Assembly: GCA_021793335.1 (NCBI GenBank)
Contig: JAJYSW010000016.1
Location: forward strand, 1-26,288
Direction: 5' to 3'
DNA: 26,288 bases
Source: Actinomycetes bacterium
GTDB taxonomy: Bacteria > Actinomycetota > Actinomycetes > Mycobacteriales > Micromonosporaceae
Shown piece after piece: positions 15,624-22,634 of the stretch. Positions within the stretch are counted from its first letter, which is position 1. Each line of letters begins with the position of its first letter. The notes under the pieces are model-generated. The model worked only from the letters and a program-made list of their open reading frames with translations. It was not told the origin of the DNA and made no database searches. The translations under genes and the position numbers were made by a program.

Positions 15624-16297
15624 GAGGTCTCTTCGGAGCAGCAGACGACCATTTCGCGCACCTCGCAGCCGGGCGGCTGCTGCAGTGCGAAGACGACGGC
15701 GCGGGCGACGTCGCGCGGATCGTTGAGCTTCGCCGTGGGCGCGGGCTTGTACTGCTCGGGCCTGCCGTCGAAGAAGCCGGTGCGCATCCCGCCGGGGACG
15801 AGGAGGGTGACGCCGATGCGTCCGGCGGTCTCGGCGGCCAGCGCCCGGGTGAAGCCCACGACGCCGAATTTGGAGGCGCAGTAGGCGGTGGCGTCGGCGA
15901 CGGCCTTGACGCCGAGGGTAGAGGCGCAGGTGACGACCTTGCCGCGGGTCTCGGTCAGGTGCGGCAGGGCGGCGCGGACGGTCGCGGCGGTGCCGAGCAG
16001 GTTGACTCTGATCACCTGTTCCCAGTCTTCGGCGGGCACGTCGGCCAGCGCGCCGCAGGAGTCGATGCCGGCGGCGGTGAAGACCGCGTCGAGGCGTCCG
16101 GTCTCGGTCGCGAGCTCGTGGACGGCCTCGGCGGTGGCCTCGGTGTCGGCCAGATCGGCCTTGCGGTAGGGGACCTTCACTTCGGGGGCCTTGCGGTCGA
16201 GGATCAGCGGTGTGCCTCCGGCGTCGAGGATCTCGGCGGCCGCGGCGGCTCCGAGCCCCGAGGCTCCGCCGGTGACGAGGACGTTGCCCAGCATCAT
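15614..16297 (-). CDS. Short SDR oxidoreductase in the heptose operon
   Basis: Classical short SDR, 227 residues. The cofactor motif TGGASGLG is at 9-16, Asn99, Ser126, and Tyr139/Lys143 (YCASK). The usual NNAG strand motif is replaced by TAAG (74-77). It is translationally coupled by an ATGA overlap with HldE upstream and by a 10-nt overlap with GT9 downstream. It is far shorter than the extended SDRs of the HldD/GalE type (about 310 residues) and lacks a nucleotide-sugar-binding C-terminal domain, so it should not be called an ADP-heptose epimerase. It may oxidise or reduce a sugar or sugar phosphate of the pathway; the substrate is unknown. Confidence 0.88.
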   Translation of the reverse strand: MMLGNVLVTGGASGLGAAAAAEILDAGGTPLILDRKAPEVKVPYRKADLADTEATAEAVHELATETGRLDAVFTAAGIDSCGALADVPAEDWEQVIRVNLLGTAATVRAALPHLTETRGKVVTCASTLGVKAVADATAYCASKFGVVGFTRALAAETAGRIGVTLLVPGGMRTGFFDGRPEQYKPAPTAKLNDPRDVARAVVFALQQPPGCEVREMVVCCSEETSWP

Positions 16298-17688
16298 TCG
16301 TGCTCCATTCTTGTCGGTGTGGTGCTCATGGTCGCGATGATCTCGGTGGTGGAGTAGCCGTCGACGATGGGGACGACGACGATCTCGCCGCCGTGGCGGT
16401 GCACGGTGTGCGATTCGGGGATCGGCCGGCCCGCGTAGTCGTCGCCCTTGACCCAGACGTGCGGCCGGATCCGTTCGAGGAGGCGGGTGGGCGTCGGTTC
16501 GTCGAAGACGGCGACGGCGTCGACGACGGCGAGTTCGGCGAGCAGCCGGGCGCGGTCGGCGGCGGTGACGACGGGTCTGCCGGGGCCCTTGAGGCGTTTG
16601 ACGGACTCATCGGAGTTCAGGCACACGATCAATGCATCGCCCATGGCCCGGGCGCGCCGGAGCAGGTCGATGTGGCCGGCGTGCAGCAGGTCGAAGCAGC
16701 CGCCCGTGGCGACGAGGGTGCCGCCGTCGTCTCGGATGCGGGCGGCCAGTTCGCACGCGTCGACGGGCTCGGACGTCGCCTCGGGCTCGCCCGCGGTCGG
16801 GGCCTCGTGGACGGCGCCGACGCCTCCGGCGGCGACGAACTGCGAGGCGGCCGTGACGGCGGTGGACACGGCCTGGTGGACGTCCGCGCCGGTCAGCAAC
16901 GCGTTCGCGGCGGCGGCGCTGAACCGGTCGCCCGCGCCGCACGTGTCGACCCAGCGGTCGGCGGCGGAGGCGGCGGCGGGCGGTGGCGGGATTCGTGTGG
17001 TCCGGTTCGCGGTCGCCAGGGTCGCGCCCTGGGCGCCGCGGGTCACGGCGACGGCATCGCTGCCGAAGGCGTCCCGGAGGCGCTCGGCGAGCTGCCGGTG
17101 GCCGTCGACGCTCGGGGCGAGCCGGGCGGCCTCGATCTGGTTCGGTGTCACGAGCCGCAGACCGGGGACGGGCGTCGGCCCGGCCGGGTGCGGGTCCCAT
17201 ATGACGGGGATGCGGGGTGCGAGTTCGGCCAGGAGTCGGCGCAGTCCGGGGTGTTCGGCGGTGCCTCGGCCGTAGTCGGCGACGAGGATGGCGTCGGCGC
17301 GGGCGAGCGTCATGGCCGCGGCGTCGTCGAGTTCCCCGGACGGCGACCGGCCGTCGCCGTGGTCGATGCGGGCGATGAGCTGGTTGCCGACGCGGATGCG
17401 GGTCTTGCGGACGGTGGAGCCCTGAAGCGGCATCGCGACGAGGTCGACGTGCGGTTCGAGCAGTTCGCGCAGCCGCCGGCCGGCCTCGTCCTCGGCGAGG
17501 GCGGTGACGAGGCTGGTGCGCGGTGAGTCGCGGGCGGCGAGCATGGCCGCCAGTCCGGCGGCGCCGGGCCGGTGGATCTCTTCGGCGGCGTCGACCACGG
17601 GGACGGGCGCTTCGGGGCAGAGCCGCTCGGAGCGCCCGTGGACGTCGGTGTCGAGGAACGTGTCGCCCACGATCACGAGCCGTTTCAT
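16294..17688 (-). CDS. hldE: Bifunctional heptose-7-phosphate kinase / heptose-1-phosphate adenylyltransferase
   Basis: A PfkB-type kinase domain (residues 1 to about 290) is fused to a cytidylyltransferase-like domain (about 318-464). The kinase shows CPEAPVPVVD (24-33) and the PfkB signature DTCGAGDRFSAAAANALL with catalytic D254. The transferase shows GGCFDLLHAGHIDLLRRAR (HxGH at 336-339), KGDDY (414-418) and DGYSTTEII (443-451), all as in E. coli HldE. The order is therefore kinase then adenylyltransferase, giving heptose 1,7-bisphosphate and later ADP-heptose. At 464 residues it is close to the 477 of E. coli HldE. The start at MKRLV has a perfect GGAGG 8 nt upstream. The usual GGAAN substrate loop reads PGAAGLAA here, so the exact sugar could differ. 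Confidence 0.9.
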   Translation of the reverse strand: MKRLVIVGDTFLDTDVHGRSERLCPEAPVPVVDAAEEIHRPGAAGLAAMLAARDSPRTSLVTALAEDEAGRRLRELLEPHVDLVAMPLQGSTVRKTRIRVGNQLIARIDHGDGRSPSGELDDAAAMTLARADAILVADYGRGTAEHPGLRRLLAELAPRIPVIWDPHPAGPTPVPGLRLVTPNQIEAARLAPSVDGHRQLAERLRDAFGSDAVAVTRGAQGATLATANRTTRIPPPPAAASAADRWVDTCGAGDRFSAAAANALLTGADVHQAVSTAVTAASQFVAAGGVGAVHEAPTAGEPEATSEPVDACELAARIRDDGGTLVATGGCFDLLHAGHIDLLRRARAMGDALIVCLNSDESVKRLKGPGRPVVTAADRARLLAELAVVDAVAVFDEPTPTRLLERIRPHVWVKGDDYAGRPIPESHTVHRHGGEIVVVPIVDGYSTTEIIATMSTTPTRMEHE

Positions 17689-18275
17689 GTCGGTTCCTCC
17701 GGGGCGGCGTCGAGCGCGGCGTCGAAGGCGCCGCACAGGGCGTGGATAATCGCCAGGTGCGCCTCCTGGACGGTGGCGGTGGTCTCGGCCGTGACGGCGA
17801 TGGCGTCGTCGACGAGGGTGGTCAGCCGGTTCGGCGCCGGCCCGGTCATGCCCCACACCGTCAATCCCTCTTGGATGGCGACTTTGGCGGCGTTGACGAT
17901 GTTGTGGCTGGAGCCGCTGGTGGACAGGGCGATGAGGACATCGCCGGGGCGGCCGTGCGCGCGGACGGCCCGGGCGAAGTACTCGTGCTCGCCGTAGTCG
18001 TTGAGGACGGCGGTCGCCGCCGAGGTGTCGGCGTGCAGCGCGATCGCCGAGAACGGCGGCCGGTCGGCTCGGAAGCGGCCGACCAGTTCGCCGGTCAGGT
18101 GCTGCGCTTCGGCGGCGGAGCCGCCGTTGCCGCAGGCGAGGAGCCGTCCGCCGTCGGAGAGGGTCCGGGCGAGGTGCTCGCCCCAGCGGTGGACGCGGGG
18201 CGCTTCCGACTGGAGCCGTTCCATGGCGGCGCCGAGTTGACGCCAGTGCTCTTCGGTGGCGCTCGTGTCGGTCAT
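17685..18275 (-). CDS. gmhA: Sedoheptulose-7-phosphate isomerase
   Basis: SIS-domain isomerase converting sedoheptulose 7-phosphate to D-glycero-D-manno-heptose 7-phosphate, the first step of NDP-heptose synthesis. Motifs are CGNGGSAAEAQHLTGELVGRF (residues 48-68, with H59 and E63), the phosphate-binding LSTSGSSHNIVNA (117-129), and VQEAHLAIIH (169-178) carrying the conserved Gln, Glu and His. The 196-residue length matches E. coli GmhA (192). The start is placed at MTDTSA, where GAGAGGAA precedes the ATG; upstream in-frame codons would add 16 residues. It overlaps HldE by ATGA and lies 61 bp after the GT9 gene. Confidence 0.92.
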   Translation of the reverse strand: MTDTSATEEHWRQLGAAMERLQSEAPRVHRWGEHLARTLSDGGRLLACGNGGSAAEAQHLTGELVGRFRADRPPFSAIALHADTSAATAVLNDYGEHEYFARAVRAHGRPGDVLIALSTSGSSHNIVNAAKVAIQEGLTVWGMTGPAPNRLTTLVDDAIAVTAETTATVQEAHLAIIHALCGAFDAALDAAPEEPT

Positions 18276-18336
18276 GATCGCTGTTCCTCTCGTCTCTCGG
18301 TGTCGTGCTGTTGCAGTCCTCACAGAAAGTCGGCGT

Positions 18337-19371
18337 TCAAGTCGTCGCGGCGGCGGTCATGAGCGATTCGACGGCCGCGATCACGGCCCGGGGCGTCACG
18401 GTCTCCAGGCACGGGTGCCCCGGGACGGGGCAGTGCCTGGCTCGCGTGTCGCGGCAGGGGGCGTGCTGGTCGCCGAGGAGCACGTGCGGCACCCGGTAGG
18501 GCCGCCATTTCGCCGCGGGGACGACGGGGGCGAAGAGGCTGACGACGGGGGTCGCGACGGCGGCGGCCAGGTGAGCGGCTCCGGTGTTGGAGGCCACGAC
18601 GGCCTCGGCGCGGTCGATGACGGCGGCGAGCTGGTCCAGTGCGGTCCGTCCGCCCAAGTCGGTGGCGCGGTCTCGGGCGACGGCGGCGGTGAGGTCCCGT
18701 TCGGAGCCCGATCCGGTGACGACGACGGCGTGGCCCTGGTCCTGGAGGGCGTCGACGACGGCGGCCAGGTGCGGCGCGGACATGCGCCGGGCCGGGGCCG
18801 AGGCTCCGGGGTGGACGACGATGTAGCGGTCGGGCAGGGCCGGGCCGTCGATCTCGGGCAGCGGTCCGGCGAGGGCCAGGCGGCCGTCGTCGCCTTCGGG
18901 CAGGCGGTATCCGGCCGCGTGGGCGAGGTCGAGCGCGCGTTCGGCTTCGGGCAGGGTTTCGACGAGGGTCTCGGGGAGGCGGTGACGCAGGTCGAGTAGG
19001 GAGCCGGGGTAGTCCTCGCTGATGGCGCCGATCCATGGGATGCCGGCGAGTCGCAGCAGCATCGCCGTGGGAAGCGGCGACTGGTGGAAGGAGGTGAGGA
19101 TGAGCGCGGCGTCGAAGCGGCGGCGGGCGATGTCCTCGCGGATCGCTGCGATGCCGTCGCCGGTGACCGGCGGCGGCTCGGGGTCGATCCATGGCGCGCA
19201 CCAGGTCAGGACGGCGTCGACACCGGGGAGGAGTCGCGCGGCCGCGGCTCCGCGTGGTCCGGCGAGGACGGTGACCGACGCGCCGGAGGCGGCGACGGCC
19301 CGCACGCAGAGCCCGGCGAGCAGGACGTCGCCGAGGTTGTCCTGCCTGACGATGAGGACGCGTCTGCTCAT
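18337..19371 (-). CDS. GT9 glycosyltransferase (heptosyltransferase-like), second of two
   Basis: Family GT9, 344 residues. Marks are VRQDNLGDVLLAGLCVRAV (8-26), VVHPGASAPARR (185-196), VVVTGSGSERDL (216-227) and SNTGAAHLAAAVATPVVSLFAPVVP (261-285). A cysteine-containing tail (CRDTRARHCPVPGHPC, about 308-323) is typical of this subgroup. It starts in an ATGA overlap with the GT2-GmhB fusion gene upstream. Presumed to act on ADP-heptose made by the operon, adding it to a different position or acceptor than the GT9 enzyme at 14679. Confidence 0.9.
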   Translation of the reverse strand: MSRRVLIVRQDNLGDVLLAGLCVRAVAASGASVTVLAGPRGAAAARLLPGVDAVLTWCAPWIDPEPPPVTGDGIAAIREDIARRRFDAALILTSFHQSPLPTAMLLRLAGIPWIGAISEDYPGSLLDLRHRLPETLVETLPEAERALDLAHAAGYRLPEGDDGRLALAGPLPEIDGPALPDRYIVVHPGASAPARRMSAPHLAAVVDALQDQGHAVVVTGSGSERDLTAAVARDRATDLGGRTALDQLAAVIDRAEAVVASNTGAAHLAAAVATPVVSLFAPVVPAAKWRPYRVPHVLLGDQHAPCRDTRARHCPVPGHPCLETVTPRAVIAAVESLMTAAATT

Positions 19372-20846
19372 GCGATGTCCCCCAGCGCCAGATTGACCGC
19401 TTCGCACAGGTCGGCGGCGACGGCGGCACGTCGCCGGGCGAAGTCGATCTCGCCGGGCAGCGTGACCTCGGTGGGTACGAGGATCGCTCGCGCGCCTGCG
19501 TCGAGGGCGGCGGTGACGTCGGCGCCGGTGTCGCCGATCATGACGCAGCGTTCGGGCTTGACGCCGAGTTCCGCGGCCGCCGAGCGGACCATGCCGGGGG
19601 CGGGTTTGCGGCACCGGCAGTGGTCCTCGGCGTCGTGCGGGCAGATCTTCCACACGTCGAAGGGCCCGAGCGTCTCGTCGACGCGGCGGTTGACCGCCGC
19701 CAGTTCGGTGGGCGTGATCAGTCCTTTGGCGACGCCGGACTGGTTGGTGACGACGCCGAAGGGGATCTGGGCGGCCCGCAGTCGCCGCAGCGCGATCTCG
19801 GCGCCGGGCATGGGCCGGACCTGCTCCGCATCGGACAGGTAGGGTCCGTCGGCGATGAGCGTGTCGTCGCGGTCGAACAGGACCGCGTCGGGCCGCCGCA
19901 CCGGCCGGTGCCGGAGGGTCCCGACCGTGTTCCAGAAGGTCGCGACGGGCGGGATGAGCGCGCTGGAGAGTGCCATATCGGCGAGTTCGGCGGGGTCGCG
20001 GGGCCCGGAGGCCATCCGGTTCGCGGCGAACCCGACGGTCTGCGCGCCCCATGCCGCTGCGGCGGCGACGGCCCAGCGGCGGCCGCGCAGCGCCCCGATC
20101 ACGGCGGCGACGCCGAGGCCGGTGGTGGCGAGGTGGCTGAGGAATCTGGCGGTCCGCTCTCCGGAGCGCTGGCGCCATGTGGGCCCGTGTTTGGCCCGCA
20201 TGAGCGCGTTGTCGGCGTTGCCGATCTGATCGCGGACGCTCGCGAGGAAACCTCGGGACCGGAGGGGGTGGCGGGAGACGCGCTTCCCGGAGGCGATGCG
20301 CCGACCGGCGTCGACGACTCGCAGCGCCAGGTCGGAGTCCTCCCGGAAGGCGCGGGCGAACCGCTCGTCGAACCCGGACACGGCCTGGAGCGCCTCGCGC
20401 CGGTAGGCCATGTCGGCGGTGATCCACCGCGCGTCGGCGAGGGCGGCCGTGCCACGCTCGGCGTCGGTGGGTTTGCGCCCCTCCGGAAGCGGTACCTCGA
20501 TGCGGCCCTGGGAGGCGGCGTCGTCGGCGTCGAGCGGCGCGAGATCGGCGTCGAGATCGGCGAACCAGGTCGCCGAGGGGACGACGTCGTCATCGAGGAA
20601 GGCCACCCATTCGGTGTCGGCCGAACGCCAGCCGACGTTGCGGGCCGCGGCGGGCCCGCGGCCGTAGGAGTGCAGCACATCGCACGGGAACGGCAGGTCC
20701 GGCAGGTCGAGACGGTTCGGCCGGGGCCGGTCGTCCACGATGACCAGGCGGCGGGGCGCGGGGCCCTCGGCGGCGGCCAGTGCGAGCAGGAGCGTGCGCA
20801 GACTGGGCCTGGCGACGGTCGGCACGACGACGGTACAGGTGCTCAT
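19368..20846 (-). CDS. Fusion: GT2 glycosyltransferase - hydrophobic linker - GmhB-like heptose bisphosphate phosphatase
   Basis: 492 residues with two catalytic units. Residues 1 to about 235 are a GT2 transferase: VVVPTVARPSL, a DXD-like LDDDVVP (84-90), and the acceptor-side FREDSDLALRV with ED at 169-170. Residues about 238-276 are hydrophobic (two short helices). Residues about 320-492 are a HAD phosphatase of the histidinol/GmhB type: FDRDDTL (D325, D327), TNQSG (367-371), a zinc motif with C402, H404, C410 and C412, CRKPAPGM with K414, and IGDTGADV (D439). GmhB removes the 7-phosphate of heptose 1,7-bisphosphate. ATGA overlaps tie it to the carbamoyltransferase upstream and GT9 downstream. 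The start at MSTCTVVV is set by that overlap. Confidence 0.88.
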   Translation of the reverse strand: MSTCTVVVPTVARPSLRTLLLALAAAEGPAPRRLVIVDDRPRPNRLDLPDLPFPCDVLHSYGRGPAAARNVGWRSADTEWVAFLDDDVVPSATWFADLDADLAPLDADDAASQGRIEVPLPEGRKPTDAERGTAALADARWITADMAYRREALQAVSGFDERFARAFREDSDLALRVVDAGRRIASGKRVSRHPLRSRGFLASVRDQIGNADNALMRAKHGPTWRQRSGERTARFLSHLATTGLGVAAVIGALRGRRWAVAAAAAWGAQTVGFAANRMASGPRDPAELADMALSSALIPPVATFWNTVGTLRHRPVRRPDAVLFDRDDTLIADGPYLSDAEQVRPMPGAEIALRRLRAAQIPFGVVTNQSGVAKGLITPTELAAVNRRVDETLGPFDVWKICPHDAEDHCRCRKPAPGMVRSAAAELGVKPERCVMIGDTGADVTAALDAGARAILVPTEVTLPGEIDFARRRAAVAADLCEAVNLALGDIA

Positions 20847-22480
20847 CGGCGCCGCACCGTGAACGGCCCGAGGGCGAGCAGGTCGATCGGCGCCGAACCG
20901 AAGCATTCGAGGGCGTCGCGCGGGTGGTCGACCATCGGCCGCCCGGCGGTGTTGAAACTGGTGTTGACCACCGCGGGCAGGCCGGTGCGGTGCTCGAAGC
21001 CCGCGAGCATGTCGGCCAGGAGCGGGTGGTCGGCGCGGTCGACGGTCTGGATGCGGGCGGTCCCGTCGATGTGGGTGACCGCGGGCAGGCGGTCCCGCCA
21101 CCGCGGCTCGACGTCGTGGACGAACAGCATGTACGGCGAGGGGTGGGGGCCGCGTCCGAACACCTCCGGGGCCCGCTCGGCGAGCACCATCGGCGCGATC
21201 GGGCGGAACGATTCGCGGCCTTTGACGGCGTTGAGACGTTCGAGGTTGTCCTCGTGGCCAGGGTGGGCGAGCAGCGAGCGCTGCCCGAGCGCCCGCGGCC
21301 CGAATTCGCTGCGGCCTTGGAACCAGCCGACGATCTCGTCGGCGGCCAAGGCGGCGGCGACCTCGGCGGCGAGGTCGCCGGGACGCTCGTAGTGAAGCCC
21401 GGCCCGCACGAGTTCGGCCTCGATCGCCTCGTCACTCCAGCCGCGCCCGAGCGCGGCGGTGCGCATCGGCTCGGGGGCGTCGCCCAGTTCGGCGGCGGTG
21501 TGGAGGGCCGCGCCCAGTGCGGTGCCGGCGTCGCCGGCGGCGGGCTGGACCCATATGCGCTCGAACGGGCCCTCGGTGTGCAGGCGGGTGTTGGCCACGC
21601 AGTTGAGGGCGACGCCGCCGGCGAGGGCGAGGTTCCTCGCCCCGGTGCGGCGGTGCGTCCAATGCGCCAGGTCGAGCAGGACGTCCTCCATGCGGCGCTG
21701 GACGCTCGCGGCGAGGTCGGCGTGCGCGTCGGTCGGTTCGGCATCGGGCTCGCGGCTCGGCACGAGGCGCTCCCAGTCGATCGCTTCGGTGCGGAATCCG
21801 CCGTCGTCGGTGATGTGGACCGCTTCGGACAGTTCGGGCAGGAACCTCGGCGTGCCGTAGGAGGCCAGCGCCATGACCTTGTACTCGTCGCTGGAGCGGG
21901 CGAAGCCCAGGTGGGCGGTGACGTCCTCATAGAGCAGCCCCAGCGAGTGCGGCAGCTCCTGCGAGGCGAGTTCGACGAGTTTGCCGTCGACGTACTGCCC
22001 GGCGAGGTAGGAGGTGCGTTCACCGCGGCCGTCGGCGACGATCACGGCGCAGTCGGAGCCGGTGTCGTCGAACGAGGCGGCCAGCGCCGCGGAGGCGGCG
22101 TGCGCCACGTGGTGCCGCACGAATCCCACTGTGGAGGTGTCGACGCCCGGCAGCGCGGTCTGCAGGAACTGCGGTACGCGCTTGGCGTACGTGGTGCGCA
22201 GCGGCTCCCACTGCGGGTCGAGTCCCCCGCCCTCGTGGTCGACCTCCTCGGGGTCGTAGGCGTAGGCCACCGCGTCCAGATCACCGGGGGCCACGCCGCC
22301 TTCGGCCAGGCACCAGGCCATGGCCTGGTCGGGCAGTTCCCAGGCGGCGAACGGCACCGGCCGTTTGCCGTGCTTGCGTCGGCTGAACCGCTCCTCTTCG
22401 GCCGCGGCGACGACCTTCCCGTCGACGACCAGCGCCGCCGCCGAGTCGTGGAAGATCGCGTTGATACCCAGAACCTTCAC
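20843..22480 (-). CDS. NodU/CmcH-family O-carbamoyltransferase
   Basis: Transfers a carbamoyl group from carbamoyl phosphate (via carbamoyl-AMP) to a hydroxyl, typically on a sugar. The N-terminal Kae1-like domain begins KVLGINAIFHDSAAALV, with catalytic-type H11, and has the metal-binding HHVAHAAS with H123 and H127. The C-terminal domain shows the family block GRSEFGPRALGQRS (389-402), KGRESFRPIAP and NTSFN (506-510). The 545-residue length fits TobZ/NodU proteins. The start is GTG, preceded by a G-rich GGGGGCTGAA. It is the first gene of the leftward heptose operon, overlapping the next gene by ATGA, which argues that the carbamoyl group decorates the glycan assembled here. Confidence 0.92.
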   Translation of the reverse strand: MKVLGINAIFHDSAAALVVDGKVVAAAEEERFSRRKHGKRPVPFAAWELPDQAMAWCLAEGGVAPGDLDAVAYAYDPEEVDHEGGGLDPQWEPLRTTYAKRVPQFLQTALPGVDTSTVGFVRHHVAHAASAALAASFDDTGSDCAVIVADGRGERTSYLAGQYVDGKLVELASQELPHSLGLLYEDVTAHLGFARSSDEYKVMALASYGTPRFLPELSEAVHITDDGGFRTEAIDWERLVPSREPDAEPTDAHADLAASVQRRMEDVLLDLAHWTHRRTGARNLALAGGVALNCVANTRLHTEGPFERIWVQPAAGDAGTALGAALHTAAELGDAPEPMRTAALGRGWSDEAIEAELVRAGLHYERPGDLAAEVAAALAADEIVGWFQGRSEFGPRALGQRSLLAHPGHEDNLERLNAVKGRESFRPIAPMVLAERAPEVFGRGPHPSPYMLFVHDVEPRWRDRLPAVTHIDGTARIQTVDRADHPLLADMLAGFEHRTGLPAVVNTSFNTAGRPMVDHPRDALECFGSAPIDLLALGPFTVRRR

Positions 22481-22634
22481 TTCAGCCCCCGAACTCGCCT
22501 CGGACCCGTCCGGTCACGTGTCATATCGGTAAGCGGTAGCTACCCGGTGTCCTCTTCGGTAAACCTCGGCCGGTGACACGCCGTTCCCCGCTCGCGCAGG
22601 TGTGCGGACCGGTCGGTCGGGGTATCCGCACTCC
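22481..22634. promoter_or_regulatory. Divergent promoter region of the glycan locus
   Basis: The 154 bp separate the leftward carbamoyltransferase operon from the rightward GT2 pair. It contains the perfect palindrome GGTAGCTACC (22535-22544), the direct repeat TCGGTAA at 22526-22532 and 22556-22562 (30 bp apart, about three helical turns), and long-range inverted arms CGTGTCA (22517-22523) and TGACACG (22574-22580). No consensus -35/-10 pair was identified with confidence. Confidence 0.5.

Noticed and set aside
17689..17856. Upstream start for hldE giving 520 residues
   Set aside because: It overlaps gmhA; the ATG at 17688 has a perfect GGAGG and begins the PfkB homology.
19372..20427. Extended N-terminus (352 extra codons) for the second GT9 gene
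   Set aside because: The extension overlaps the GT2-GmhB fusion out of frame and is Arg-rich; the GT9 homology begins exactly at the ATG in the ATGA overlap at 19371.
14679..22480. LPS core biosynthesis locus of a Gram-negative bacterium
   Set aside because: Gene content resembles one in part, but RamB next to aceA, base composition, leaderless-type starts and the absence of any lipid A or other LPS genes favour an actinomycete.
19620..22576. Two long plus-strand open frames opposite the GT2-GmhB fusion and carbamoyltransferase
   Set aside because: The minus strand carries clear catalytic motifs throughout; the plus-strand translations are Gly/Val-rich shadows.
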